Positions 1-6,069 of a DNA stretch of 6,069 bases are shown here, one piece after another (the stretch's first letter is position 1; each line of letters opens with the position of its first letter). The DNA comes from Candidatus Aminicenantota bacterium (GTDB taxonomy: Bacteria; Acidobacteriota; Aminicenantia; JAMOAD01), in contig JALXDT010000153.1 in NCBI GenBank assembly GCA_027070475.1, positions 1 to 6,069 of the forward strand, in the 5' to 3' direction. The position numbers were made by a program, and so were the translations under genes. The notes beneath the pieces are model-generated. The model saw only the letters and a list, made by a program, of their open reading frames with translations. It ran no database searches and had not been told where the DNA came from.

Positions 1-99
1 AATTTATATTATTATTATTTTCAAAATAAGAATGATTTATCAGGGGTAGATAAGAATAAAAGTTGCAATATCTTAAATAAAACTCTGGCAAAATGGTAG
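1..99 (+). CDS. Possible C-terminal tail of an upstream gene (partial, product unknown)
   Basis: Reading frame 1 is open from the first base of the window to a TAG at 97-99, giving 32 codons that start with Asn-Leu and a run of four Tyr and end in Leu-Ala-Lys-Trp. The other two forward frames meet stops at 27-29 and 47-49. If real, this gene overlaps the ATG of kinase A at 93 by seven bases. That would resemble the 4-base overlap between the next two genes. It would also explain why kinase A lacks an obvious Shine-Dalgarno, since its translation could be coupled to the upstream gene. The tail is too short to assign to a family. An open stretch of this length has a chance of several percent in such AT-rich DNA, so the call is tentative. 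Confidence 0.4.
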   Translation, partial: NLYYYYFQNKNDLSGVDKNKSCNILNKTLAKW

Positions 100-1820
100 G
101 GAAGGATATTGGTAATTACAGAATTATTAGTTTAATTGGAAAAGGAGGGATGGGTAGCGTTTGGCTTGCTGAGGATAAAAAGCTAAAAAGGAAGGTAGCT
201 TTAAAGCTTATCTCAGAGGAGTTTTCTTCCAGTCCTCAGGTGGTTAAAAGATTTAAAGTTGAAGCGATAGCTCAGGCGAGACTCAATCATCCAAATATAA
301 TTCAGATTTATTCATTTGAGGATAAGGGTAAACATAAGTATATTGTGATTGAATACATAGATGGAATTTCTTTAAGTGATGCCATAAAAAGGGATGGTAA
401 ATTTCCATTAAAAAAAGCGATTGCTATTTTTGAAGAGATACTCTCTGCTATGGAATATGCCCATAAAAATGGGATAATTCACAGGGATATAAAACCTGCC
501 AATATTATTCTTAAAAAAGATGGACATCCCAAGATCGGGGATTTTGGAATAGCAAAGGTAAAGGGGATAGAAGGATTAACAAAGGCAGGCAGTGCCATAG
601 GAACTCCAATTTATTCATCACCTGAACAGATAACAGGTAAAAAAATAGATAAAAGAACTGATATTTATTCTCTAGGAATTTTGTTTTACGAGATGCTTAC
701 GGGGAGACCTCCTTTTAGCAAAAAGGGAAAGAGTTTTGTTGAAATTGCAAAAATGCAGTTGAATGTTAAACCATTGCCTCCCTCAAAATTGGTTAAATCT
801 ATTCCAGAACAAATAGATCATATTATAATGAAATGTCTGGAAAAATCGCCTGATAAAAGATATCAGAATGTGGAGGATATAAAAAAAGATTTATTGAAAA
901 TAAAAAAGAGATTAGAGGGGCCTAAAAGAGAATTAAATATTAATTTTGACGGATTATTTTCCAGGTTTAAGAATCTTAAAATTCCAACTTTTGAGAAAAT
1001 AGGAATTTTTTTAAAAGGGATTAAAATTAAAAAGCCTTCTAAAATTCTGGGTAAAATAAGTGTTGCTAATATTGATGATAGAAAGAAAAAATTGGTATTT
1101 ATTGCAATTGGTTTGTTTTTCTTCATTATTATTCTTATTGCTATACTTATTGGAGGTACTATAGGAAGGGGTGATGTTGTGGTGGGTAACTCCCCTAATT
1201 ATACAAAAAAGGCTTCACCTTTGCCTGAAATTATTGTTAATAAAAAGTACACAATTGGACAGATTCAAGAAAAGGTTGTCAATGGTATTAAGAGTTTAAG
1301 TAAGAAACAGTATGCTAAGATTAAAGAACTCTTTAAAGAAAAGAAATACAGAAAACTTGCATCTTATACTGAAACTTTGATAAAAAATGGGTACAGGTCA
1401 TACAATCTTTATCTGGCAAGAGCAAGAGCTTATCTTTACCTGAAAAAATATAAAAGAGCCGAAGAACTTTACAGAAATGTTTTCAAAGCTTACAAAAAAA
1501 TAGATTTTATCGGTTCATACGGAGATTATGATGGGATATTGAGGATTTCGAGAAAAACAATCTCCTTTTTGCCTGAGAAGGAAAAGAAGAGATTAAAAAT
1601 AAACCTGAAAGTTATTAAAAAGAAAAAAGAGAAGAAAGGGTTTAAACTGCCAATCAATTTGGTAAAGATAAAAATAAAGAAACCTTATCTTTTAGCAAAA
1701 TACAGACTTGAATTAAAATCAAAAAAAGAAAAGTACAAAGTCATTCTGAAAGCCAATAAAAAAGATCAGCTTAAAGTTTTTGTCAAAATATTTGAAGCAA
1801 TAAAAGGAGGTAAAATATGA
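93..1820 (+). CDS. Membrane Hanks-type Ser/Thr protein kinase with TPR-like, lysine-rich C-terminal domain (kinase A)
   Basis: This 575-residue protein should phosphorylate Ser/Thr on proteins in the cytoplasm. The kinase domain spans about residues 9-270. It has glycine loop G16-K-G-G-M-G21, ATP-anchoring K38 in V-A-L-K, helix C E57, catalytic loop H130-R-D132 with K134 and N137, D150-F-G152, an S-P-E version of APE at 176-178, and D190 of helix F, so it looks active. The activation loop has T163 and T171 but Ala at 165, where PknB-type kinases usually carry a second Thr. A basic linker (about 275-333) leads to a membrane helix at about 334-356. The outer part has a TPR-like helical pair (about 437-467) and an extremely basic end (485-575: 30 Lys and 3 Arg against 7 acidic residues). 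It has no PASTA repeats. ATG 93 is the only start in this frame after a stop at 78-80, and its Shine-Dalgarno is poor. The gene overlaps the protease gene by 4 bases. The kinase call is secure; the sensed signal is unknown. Confidence 0.96.
   Translation: MVGKDIGNYRIISLIGKGGMGSVWLAEDKKLKRKVALKLISEEFSSSPQVVKRFKVEAIAQARLNHPNIIQIYSFEDKGKHKYIVIEYIDGISLSDAIKRDGKFPLKKAIAIFEEILSAMEYAHKNGIIHRDIKPANIILKKDGHPKIGDFGIAKVKGIEGLTKAGSAIGTPIYSSPEQITGKKIDKRTDIYSLGILFYEMLTGRPPFSKKGKSFVEIAKMQLNVKPLPPSKLVKSIPEQIDHIIMKCLEKSPDKRYQNVEDIKKDLLKIKKRLEGPKRELNINFDGLFSRFKNLKIPTFEKIGIFLKGIKIKKPSKILGKISVANIDDRKKKLVFIAIGLFFFIIILIAILIGGTIGRGDVVVGNSPNYTKKASPLPEIIVNKKYTIGQIQEKVVNGIKSLSKKQYAKIKELFKEKKYRKLASYTETLIKNGYRSYNLYLARARAYLYLKKYKRAEELYRNVFKAYKKIDFIGSYGDYDGILRISRKTISFLPEKEKKRLKINLKVIKKKKEKKGFKLPINLVKIKIKKPYLLAKYRLELKSKKEKYKVILKANKKDQLKVFVKIFEAIKGGKI
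1804..1810 (+). promoter_or_regulatory. Strong ribosome binding site for the protease-FHA gene
   Basis: AAGGAGG lies six bases before the ATG at 1817, inside the last codons of kinase A. It fixes the start of the protease-FHA gene and shows that the gene is translated from the same transcript as kinase A, with an ATGA stop/start overlap at 1817-1820. Confidence 0.9.
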
Positions 1821-3421
1821 GGAACAAAGTTCTCGTTTTTATTCTTATTGTTTTTTTAGCATCTCCTGTTTTCTTACAGGCAAAGCTTAACAAAGTTGAG
1901 ATGATGGTTTACAGAGTAAAACCCGGTGTGGCTCTTATTGAAACATTCTTGAATTTTAAGATTCAATATGAGGACAATGGCGCAAAGAGATTAGAACAAA
2001 ATGGTTTTAGATTTAGCGGCACAGGCTTTTTTGTTAATCCAGAGGGGTATCTAATAACAAATGGACATGTGGTTGAGGTTGAGCATAAATATCTGACTAA
2101 TAAAGAAAAGCTTTATCAGGAAGTTTTAAGCTATTTTGTTGTGGCAAAATTAAAACAGGCAGGAACAATCGTAAGTATGGAAAATGTCCAGAAATGGATA
2201 AAAGAGCATAAGCCTCAATTGGTTTCTCTTCAGATCTTTCCTAAAGTGACTCTTACGAACTTTGAAGAGTATAATTATGAAATAAAAAAATTTAGTCCGC
2301 CAATGACGAGTGGAGGAAAGGATATTGCAGTTCTAAAAATTGAAAGAAGCAATTGCCCTGTTCTTATGTTGGGAGATTCTTCAAAAGTTAAACTTCAACA
2401 GATTGTTTTTCCGATAGGCTATCCCGGACTTGTCGACCCTTACACATTCTGGGTGATAAGTAAAAAAAGCAGATTACAGCCTACTATTAGCAGAGGGACC
2501 ATAACCTCCTTAAAATATGATTACAGGAATATGAATGTTTTTCAAACAGATGCTGCTATAACTCATGGTAATTCTGGTGGACCTGCTGTTGATGAAGATG
2601 GAAAAGTAATTGGTATTGCCACCTTTGGAGCAGTTGATCCAATAAAGGGTCAAATTCAGGGATATAATTTTTTAATTCCTATTAATACGGCAAAAGAATT
2701 TATAAGAGATGCGGGAATAGAATACAATATAGAGTCTGACTTTACTAAAGTTTATAATAAGCTACTTGATGCTGTCTGGAATGAAAAATGGTTTGAAGCA
2801 AAAAACTATGTTGCTGTTGCTCTTTCCTATATGAGTAATCAACCTGATCTTAAAAAACTTCAGCAATTAATCTACACAAAGATTGAACATATGGGTGCTT
2901 TGAAAAGAATGTGGATAAGGAATAAGTTACTCTTTATTCTTGTCTTAATCTTAATCATAGCTGTTATAGTAATTTTAATAATAGCTTTAAAGCCCGAGAG
3001 TGAAAAAAAGATTGAAAGTGTTGCAGAAAATGAAGTAAAGGTTGAAGATGTTAAAGTAGAGGATGAAGGGAAGACAGTATTGGAAGAGGAAGATGATAAG
3101 ACAATGCTTGAGCAGGAAGTAGTGGGAATTGCCGATATTTATGTTAATGGTCAGTTAAAAACAAAGTGTGAAATAATGGATACAGGAACAATTATCGGTA
3201 GAGATCCTGCTCAGTCAAATTGTGTGATAGAAGAGACAATGGTCTCTAAAGCCCATGTAAAAATAGTGCCCAAGGATGATGACTTTGAAGTCCAGGATTT
3301 AAATTCAACAAATGGAACCTATTATAATGGAGAGAAGATAGACAGAAAAGTTATAAAAGCGGGAGAGAGAATACAGTTAGGGAAAAAGGGAACCGTAGAG
3401 ATACACATAGACAAAGTGTAA
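1817..3421 (+). CDS. Secreted trypsin/HtrA-like serine protease joined by a membrane helix to a cytoplasmic FHA domain
   Basis: This 534-residue protein starts with a signal peptide (R2, K4, hydrophobic 5-20, likely cut after F-L-Q-A22). The S1-type protease (about 30-300) has its triad at H84 (T-N-G-H), D169 (K-D-I-A-V-L-K) and S253 (G-N-S-G-G-P). His to Asp spans 85 residues against 30 in E. coli DegP, so about 50 largely polar residues are inserted. No PDZ domain follows. Instead there is a helical stretch (about 309-360) and a membrane helix at 371-391. An acidic linker (about 393-436) carries T420 and T429 in K-T-[VM]-L-E repeats. The FHA domain (about 438-531) shows G461-R462, S477-x-x-H480 and N496-S-T-N-G500, the phosphothreonine-binding signature. 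The layout places the protease outside the membrane and the FHA domain in the cytoplasm, where it could bind phosphorylated kinases or its own linker, as GarA and OdhI do. The domains are clear; the substrate and the effect of FHA binding are unknown. Confidence 0.94.
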   Translation: MRNKVLVFILIVFLASPVFLQAKLNKVEMMVYRVKPGVALIETFLNFKIQYEDNGAKRLEQNGFRFSGTGFFVNPEGYLITNGHVVEVEHKYLTNKEKLYQEVLSYFVVAKLKQAGTIVSMENVQKWIKEHKPQLVSLQIFPKVTLTNFEEYNYEIKKFSPPMTSGGKDIAVLKIERSNCPVLMLGDSSKVKLQQIVFPIGYPGLVDPYTFWVISKKSRLQPTISRGTITSLKYDYRNMNVFQTDAAITHGNSGGPAVDEDGKVIGIATFGAVDPIKGQIQGYNFLIPINTAKEFIRDAGIEYNIESDFTKVYNKLLDAVWNEKWFEAKNYVAVALSYMSNQPDLKKLQQLIYTKIEHMGALKRMWIRNKLLFILVLILIIAVIVILIIALKPESEKKIESVAENEVKVEDVKVEDEGKTVLEEEDDKTMLEQEVVGIADIYVNGQLKTKCEIMDTGTIIGRDPAQSNCVIEETMVSKAHVKIVPKDDDFEVQDLNSTNGTYYNGEKIDRKVIKAGERIQLGKKGTVEIHIDKV

Positions 3422-3503
3422 AATATAGTTAGATTAAGTAAAATAAACCAAAAATTATAGAGAAAAAGAAGTCGATTATTATCTTTTTGGGAGGTGAAAA
3501 TAC

Positions 3504-3532
3504 TTGACATAGAGGGCTTTTTTTTATATTTT
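3504..3532 (+). promoter_or_regulatory. Sigma-70-type promoter ahead of kinase B
   Basis: A perfect -35 box TTGACA lies at 3504-3509. Two -10 candidates follow: TATTTT at 3527-3532 with a standard 17-base spacer (4 of 6 matches), or TATATT at 3525-3530 with a short 15-base spacer (5 of 6). The spacer contains a T tract. Transcription would start near 3538-3540 and leave a leader of about 110 bases. This suggests that kinase B can be expressed apart from the kinase A/protease pair. No operator was recognised. Confidence 0.6.
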
Positions 3533-3636
3533 AAAAAAAGAATGAAGATAAAAAGATTTTGTTTCATGAACTGTCAAAGTAAAAGATGATAAAGGAAGTA
3601 AATTCAATAAAACTGATATTAATTTATTCCTCAAAT

Positions 3637-3643
3637 AGAGGAG
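3637..3643 (+). promoter_or_regulatory. Ribosome binding site for kinase B
   Basis: AGAGGAG lies seven bases before the ATG at 3651. It selects this start, which also places the kinase fold (G-Y-K-I at residues 9-12) at the usual distance from the N terminus. Confidence 0.85.
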
Positions 3644-3650
3644 ATTATTA

Positions 3651-6069
3651 ATGAATGATTTGCCTGAGATCCTTGGATATAAGATTGAGAGAAAGTTAGG
3701 TAAAGGGGGGATGGCAAATGTGTACTATGGTATTCAAGAAAGCTTAAAGAGAAAAGTTGCAGTAAAGATTCTCTCTCAATATCTTTTACAGGATGAGCAA
3801 CTTATAAAGAGATTTTTAAGAGAAGCTGAGACAGCAGCTAATCTAAACCATTCAAATATAGTGCATATTTATGATGTGGGTAAATATAATGATTTAAACT
3901 ACATTGTGATGGAGTATCTTGAAGGTGGTAATCTTAAACAGAAGTTAAAAAAGGGAGAAATAGACGAAGAAAAAGCTTTATGGATAATATTGGAAATTTC
4001 AAAAGCTCTTGACTATGCTCACTCCAAAGGAATTATTCACAGGGATATAAAACCTGAAAATATAATGTTTAGAGAGGATGGAACTCCAGTGTTAGTTGAT
4101 TTTGGTATAGCAAAGGCGATTGGAAGTGAAACAAAGCTTACAAGAACCGGTGTTTACATAGGAACTCCAAGGTACATGAGTCCTGAGCAAATACAGGGAG
4201 ATGAATTGGATGGTAGAGCTGATTATTATTCCTTGGGTATCGTTCTTTATGAATTACTAACAGGTAAAGTACCCTATGATGGAAAGGATAGTATAACAAT
4301 AGCTATGAAACATCTACAAAAACCAATTCCCAAACTTCCTCCTTATCTATCTATATATCAGGTTTTGATAGATAAATTAATGGCGAAAAATAGAGAGGAG
4401 AGGTTAAGTAATAGTCGGGAACTCGAAAATATTATAAATGAAATTAATTTACTTAGAGAAAAGAAAAGAGCTATAGAGGAGGCTGAAACAAGGGTAGAGC
4501 CAGTGGTGTCAAATAAAACAATAGAAGAGGATAAGACTCGGGTCGAGATAGAAGAAAAGCAAGAAAAGATAGAGTTTGGGAAAAAACAGAAGTTGAAGAA
4601 AGAGGAAAAGAAACAAAAAGAAAAAGCTAATGAGCCTAAACAGGATAAAGAAAAGGAGAAGGAAAAAGTTATTATAAAAAGAGGGGAAAAAACAAAAGGC
4701 TCAAAATATAAAAAAAGAGATATTATTAAAAAAGGAAGTTTAATAATCGGAGCAATTATTATTTTAATTGTGGTTTATTTTTTAATAGAGAATGGAAGAG
4801 GTAAAAAAGAGAAAGATTTTTATAAAAAAGCTGTAAAGAGTCAATCCGAGGATTTATATGAAGAGTATTTAAAGAGATTTCCCAATGGAAAACATGTAAA
4901 AGAGATAAAAAAGAAGTTGGGAAAGAATGGAAAACCAGAAAAAATTTTAAAAGAGAAGAAAGAGAAGGTTCTTTCGGTAGGTTCTGAAGCTTACAAAAAA
5001 TATCTGATACTTGCAAGAAAATATTTTGAAGCTAAAGAATATAAAAAAGCTCTGGAGGCTCTAAATAAAGCAAAAGAGTATGGTGGAGGTAATCAAAAGG
5101 AGTTTATTGATCTGGATAATAAAATTCCGAGATGGAAGAAAGTTGAATACAAAGATGGATACTATGAAGGGTGGGTTTTAAAGAGTGGTAAAAGGGAGTA
5201 TTTTGGAAAGTTTTACTGGAAGAATGGGGACAGATATGAGGGTCAATGGAAGGATGATAGAGAAAGCGGAGGGTGGCATTATTATGCTGATGGAAGAAAA
5301 GAGTGGGGTTATCGCGATAATAGTGGAAAGTGGATAATATTAAAGAAAAATGTTTTTCAACATGGAAAGAAGGTGAAAAGAAGTAGGAAGAGAAAAAAGA
5401 TAAGTTTATTAAATACTCTAATGATTAAAGAGGTTGAATCGGGAAATTTCATAGGAGATTTTTTAGTAAAAAATGATCTATTGTTAATCTTTTCTAAGAA
5501 TCAGATAATAAAGATTAAAGGGGGAAGAAAAAAGATTTTAAAAGTTAGGAATCTTATTTTCCCTGTGGTTTATTTGAAAGATAAAATTTATCTTGCAACT
5601 TCAGAGGGTTTTCTATATTTATTAAGGGGAGATAAGATAGAAAAGGTTTTCAGCTCTGATTGGGAATTTAGATTTCCTCCTGTTTTAGCCAATAATAGGA
5701 TTTATTTTATTTGTTGTGATAAATTTATTTACTGTTTTGAAGATAATAAGATGATATGGAAATATAAGGCTTTCGGGAGGTTTGCTACAAATCTCATTGT
5801 TAACAAAGATGGTAATGTTTATTTTGTTTCAAAAGATAATTATCTTGTAAAAGTTGGGCCAAAAGGAAAAAAGATCTCTGAAAAATATCTAAAACACTTT
5901 AAGAAGGTTAAAGAAATAGCTATAATGGGAAATAAAATTAGAATTACAAACTCATCAAATAATAGTCTTTATTTTGATTTTAATTTAAGGAAATCAACTG
6001 AAAATTCTCTTATTTTGGAAAAAAAATACAAAAATTTTACAATTAAGGTTTTTAAATCTGGGACAAAAA
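3651..6069 (+). CDS. Membrane Hanks-type Ser/Thr protein kinase with TPR-like, MORN-like and PQQ-type propeller regions (kinase B, 3' end beyond the window)
   Basis: The frame is open for 806 codons to the window edge without a stop, so the protein is larger. The kinase domain (about 10-265) has G17-K-G-G-M-A22, K39 in V-A-V-K, E58 or E60 as the helix C glutamate, H130-R-D132, K134, N137, D150-F-G152, T164-R-T166 in the activation loop (the T-x-T pattern of PknB), S177-P-E179 and D191. A charged Lys/Glu-rich linker (about 269-360) holds T280, T290 and T296 in [EK]-T-x-x-E motifs. The membrane helix is at about 363-379. Beyond it come an E-Y-L-K-R-F-P-N-G-K repeat motif (about 390-423), a TPR-like segment (about 448-485) and MORN-like repeats (about 504-553, with Y-E-G, W-K-N-G-D-R-Y-E-G-Q-W and Y-A-D-G). 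Propeller blades of 37-38 residues start near 637, 675 and 712. The C-terminal half is probably a periplasmic or surface sensor; its ligand is unknown. It has its own promoter and ribosome binding site. Confidence 0.94.
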   Translation, partial: MNDLPEILGYKIERKLGKGGMANVYYGIQESLKRKVAVKILSQYLLQDEQLIKRFLREAETAANLNHSNIVHIYDVGKYNDLNYIVMEYLEGGNLKQKLKKGEIDEEKALWIILEISKALDYAHSKGIIHRDIKPENIMFREDGTPVLVDFGIAKAIGSETKLTRTGVYIGTPRYMSPEQIQGDELDGRADYYSLGIVLYELLTGKVPYDGKDSITIAMKHLQKPIPKLPPYLSIYQVLIDKLMAKNREERLSNSRELENIINEINLLREKKRAIEEAETRVEPVVSNKTIEEDKTRVEIEEKQEKIEFGKKQKLKKEEKKQKEKANEPKQDKEKEKEKVIIKRGEKTKGSKYKKRDIIKKGSLIIGAIIILIVVYFLIENGRGKKEKDFYKKAVKSQSEDLYEEYLKRFPNGKHVKEIKKKLGKNGKPEKILKEKKEKVLSVGSEAYKKYLILARKYFEAKEYKKALEALNKAKEYGGGNQKEFIDLDNKIPRWKKVEYKDGYYEGWVLKSGKREYFGKFYWKNGDRYEGQWKDDRESGGWHYYADGRKEWGYRDNSGKWIILKKNVFQHGKKVKRSRKRKKISLLNTLMIKEVESGNFIGDFLVKNDLLLIFSKNQIIKIKGGRKKILKVRNLIFPVVYLKDKIYLATSEGFLYLLRGDKIEKVFSSDWEFRFPPVLANNRIYFICCDKFIYCFEDNKMIWKYKAFGRFATNLIVNKDGNVYFVSKDNYLVKVGPKGKKISEKYLKHFKKVKEIAIMGNKIRITNSSNNSLYFDFNLRKSTENSLILEKKYKNFTIKVFKSGTK

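Larger units (their letters stand above)
3422..3650 (+). other. Intergenic region between protease-FHA and kinase B
   Basis: This 229-base AT-rich gap is the only real break between genes in the window. It holds the promoter at 3504-3532 and the kinase B ribosome binding site at 3637-3643. I see no strong GC-rich terminator after the protease gene. The best candidate is a 7-pair stem, AAAAAGA at 3463-3469 with TCTTTTT at 3482-3488 and a 12-base loop, which is too weak to call. Read-through into kinase B is therefore possible. No convincing small gene was found. Confidence 0.7.

Noticed and set aside
7..18. Short ATT/TAT microsatellite
   Set aside because: It has only about four units and is unremarkable in such AT-rich DNA; if the upstream tail is real it encodes a Tyr run.
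477..498. A 22-base perfect match with 4035-4056
   Set aside because: It encodes the conserved catalytic loop (I-H-R-D-I-K-P) of both kinases, so it reflects shared protein sequence and codon use, not a mobile or regulatory repeat.
863..1126. Minus-strand open frame of 87 codons
   Set aside because: It lies wholly inside kinase A, opposite its linker and membrane helix. Its Phe/Leu/Ile-rich product is the expected mirror of Lys/Asn/Ile-rich coding sequence.
3517..3540. Inverted repeat CTTTTTTT / AAAAAAAG
   Set aside because: It is almost purely A/T, overlaps the promoter's -10 region, and is more likely a by-product of A/T tracts than an operator or terminator.
3322..3567. Minus-strand open frame of 81 codons over the end of the protease gene and the intergenic gap
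   Set aside because: It overlaps the conserved FHA coding region, has a low-complexity hydrophobic product and resembles no family I know.
3494..3651. Chain of two mini-frames before kinase B: GTG 3494 (or ATG 3542/3566) to TGA 3587-3589, then ATG 3586 to TAA 3649-3651, which touches the kinase B ATG
   Set aside because: The stop/start overlaps look like coupled leader peptides, but none of the starts has a well-placed Shine-Dalgarno, the peptides (15-31 and 21 residues) have no recognisable features, and kinase B has its own good ribosome binding site.
4551..4720. Long purine-rich tract
   Set aside because: It is explained by the Lys/Glu-rich linker of kinase B using AAA/AAG/GAA/GAG codons.
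4759..5016. Minus-strand open frame of 85 codons
   Set aside because: It is opposite the membrane helix and TPR-like part of kinase B, and its composition mirrors the Lys/Glu-rich coding strand.

Overview
The window comes from a strongly AT-rich bacterium (roughly two thirds A+T by eye). It has Shine-Dalgarno sites, tightly packed genes, AGA/AGG as the main arginine codons and very lysine-rich proteins. Nothing in it fixes the phylum. A low-GC lineage that uses membrane Hanks-type kinases (for example a poorly sampled candidate phylum, possibly thermophilic) would fit, but this is inference.

Layout, all on the + strand. Positions 1-99 read as a possible C-terminal tail of an upstream gene that overlaps the next start. 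Positions 93-1820 encode a complete membrane Ser/Thr kinase (kinase A) with a TPR-like, very basic C-terminal domain. Positions 1817-3421, overlapping by 4 bases and with a perfect Shine-Dalgarno, encode a secreted trypsin/HtrA-type protease. It is joined through one membrane helix to a C-terminal FHA phosphothreonine-binding domain. Positions 3422-3650 are a 229-base gap holding a good sigma-70-type promoter. From 3651 to the window edge runs a second membrane Ser/Thr kinase (kinase B), still open after 806 codons. Its region after the membrane helix carries a TPR-like part, MORN-like repeats and a PQQ-type beta-propeller.

How they may work together (inference). Both kinases have a cytoplasmic catalytic domain, one transmembrane helix and a C-terminal domain outside the membrane. 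The protease has the mirror layout: catalytic domain outside and FHA domain inside. The cytoplasmic linkers of the protease and of kinase B share acidic threonine motifs of the type K-T-x-x-E, which are plausible phosphorylation sites and FHA ligands. The three genes therefore look like a trans-envelope module in which kinases report on the outside and phosphorylation inside is read by a membrane-tethered periplasmic protease. The domain calls are well supported by motifs. The circuit is a hypothesis.
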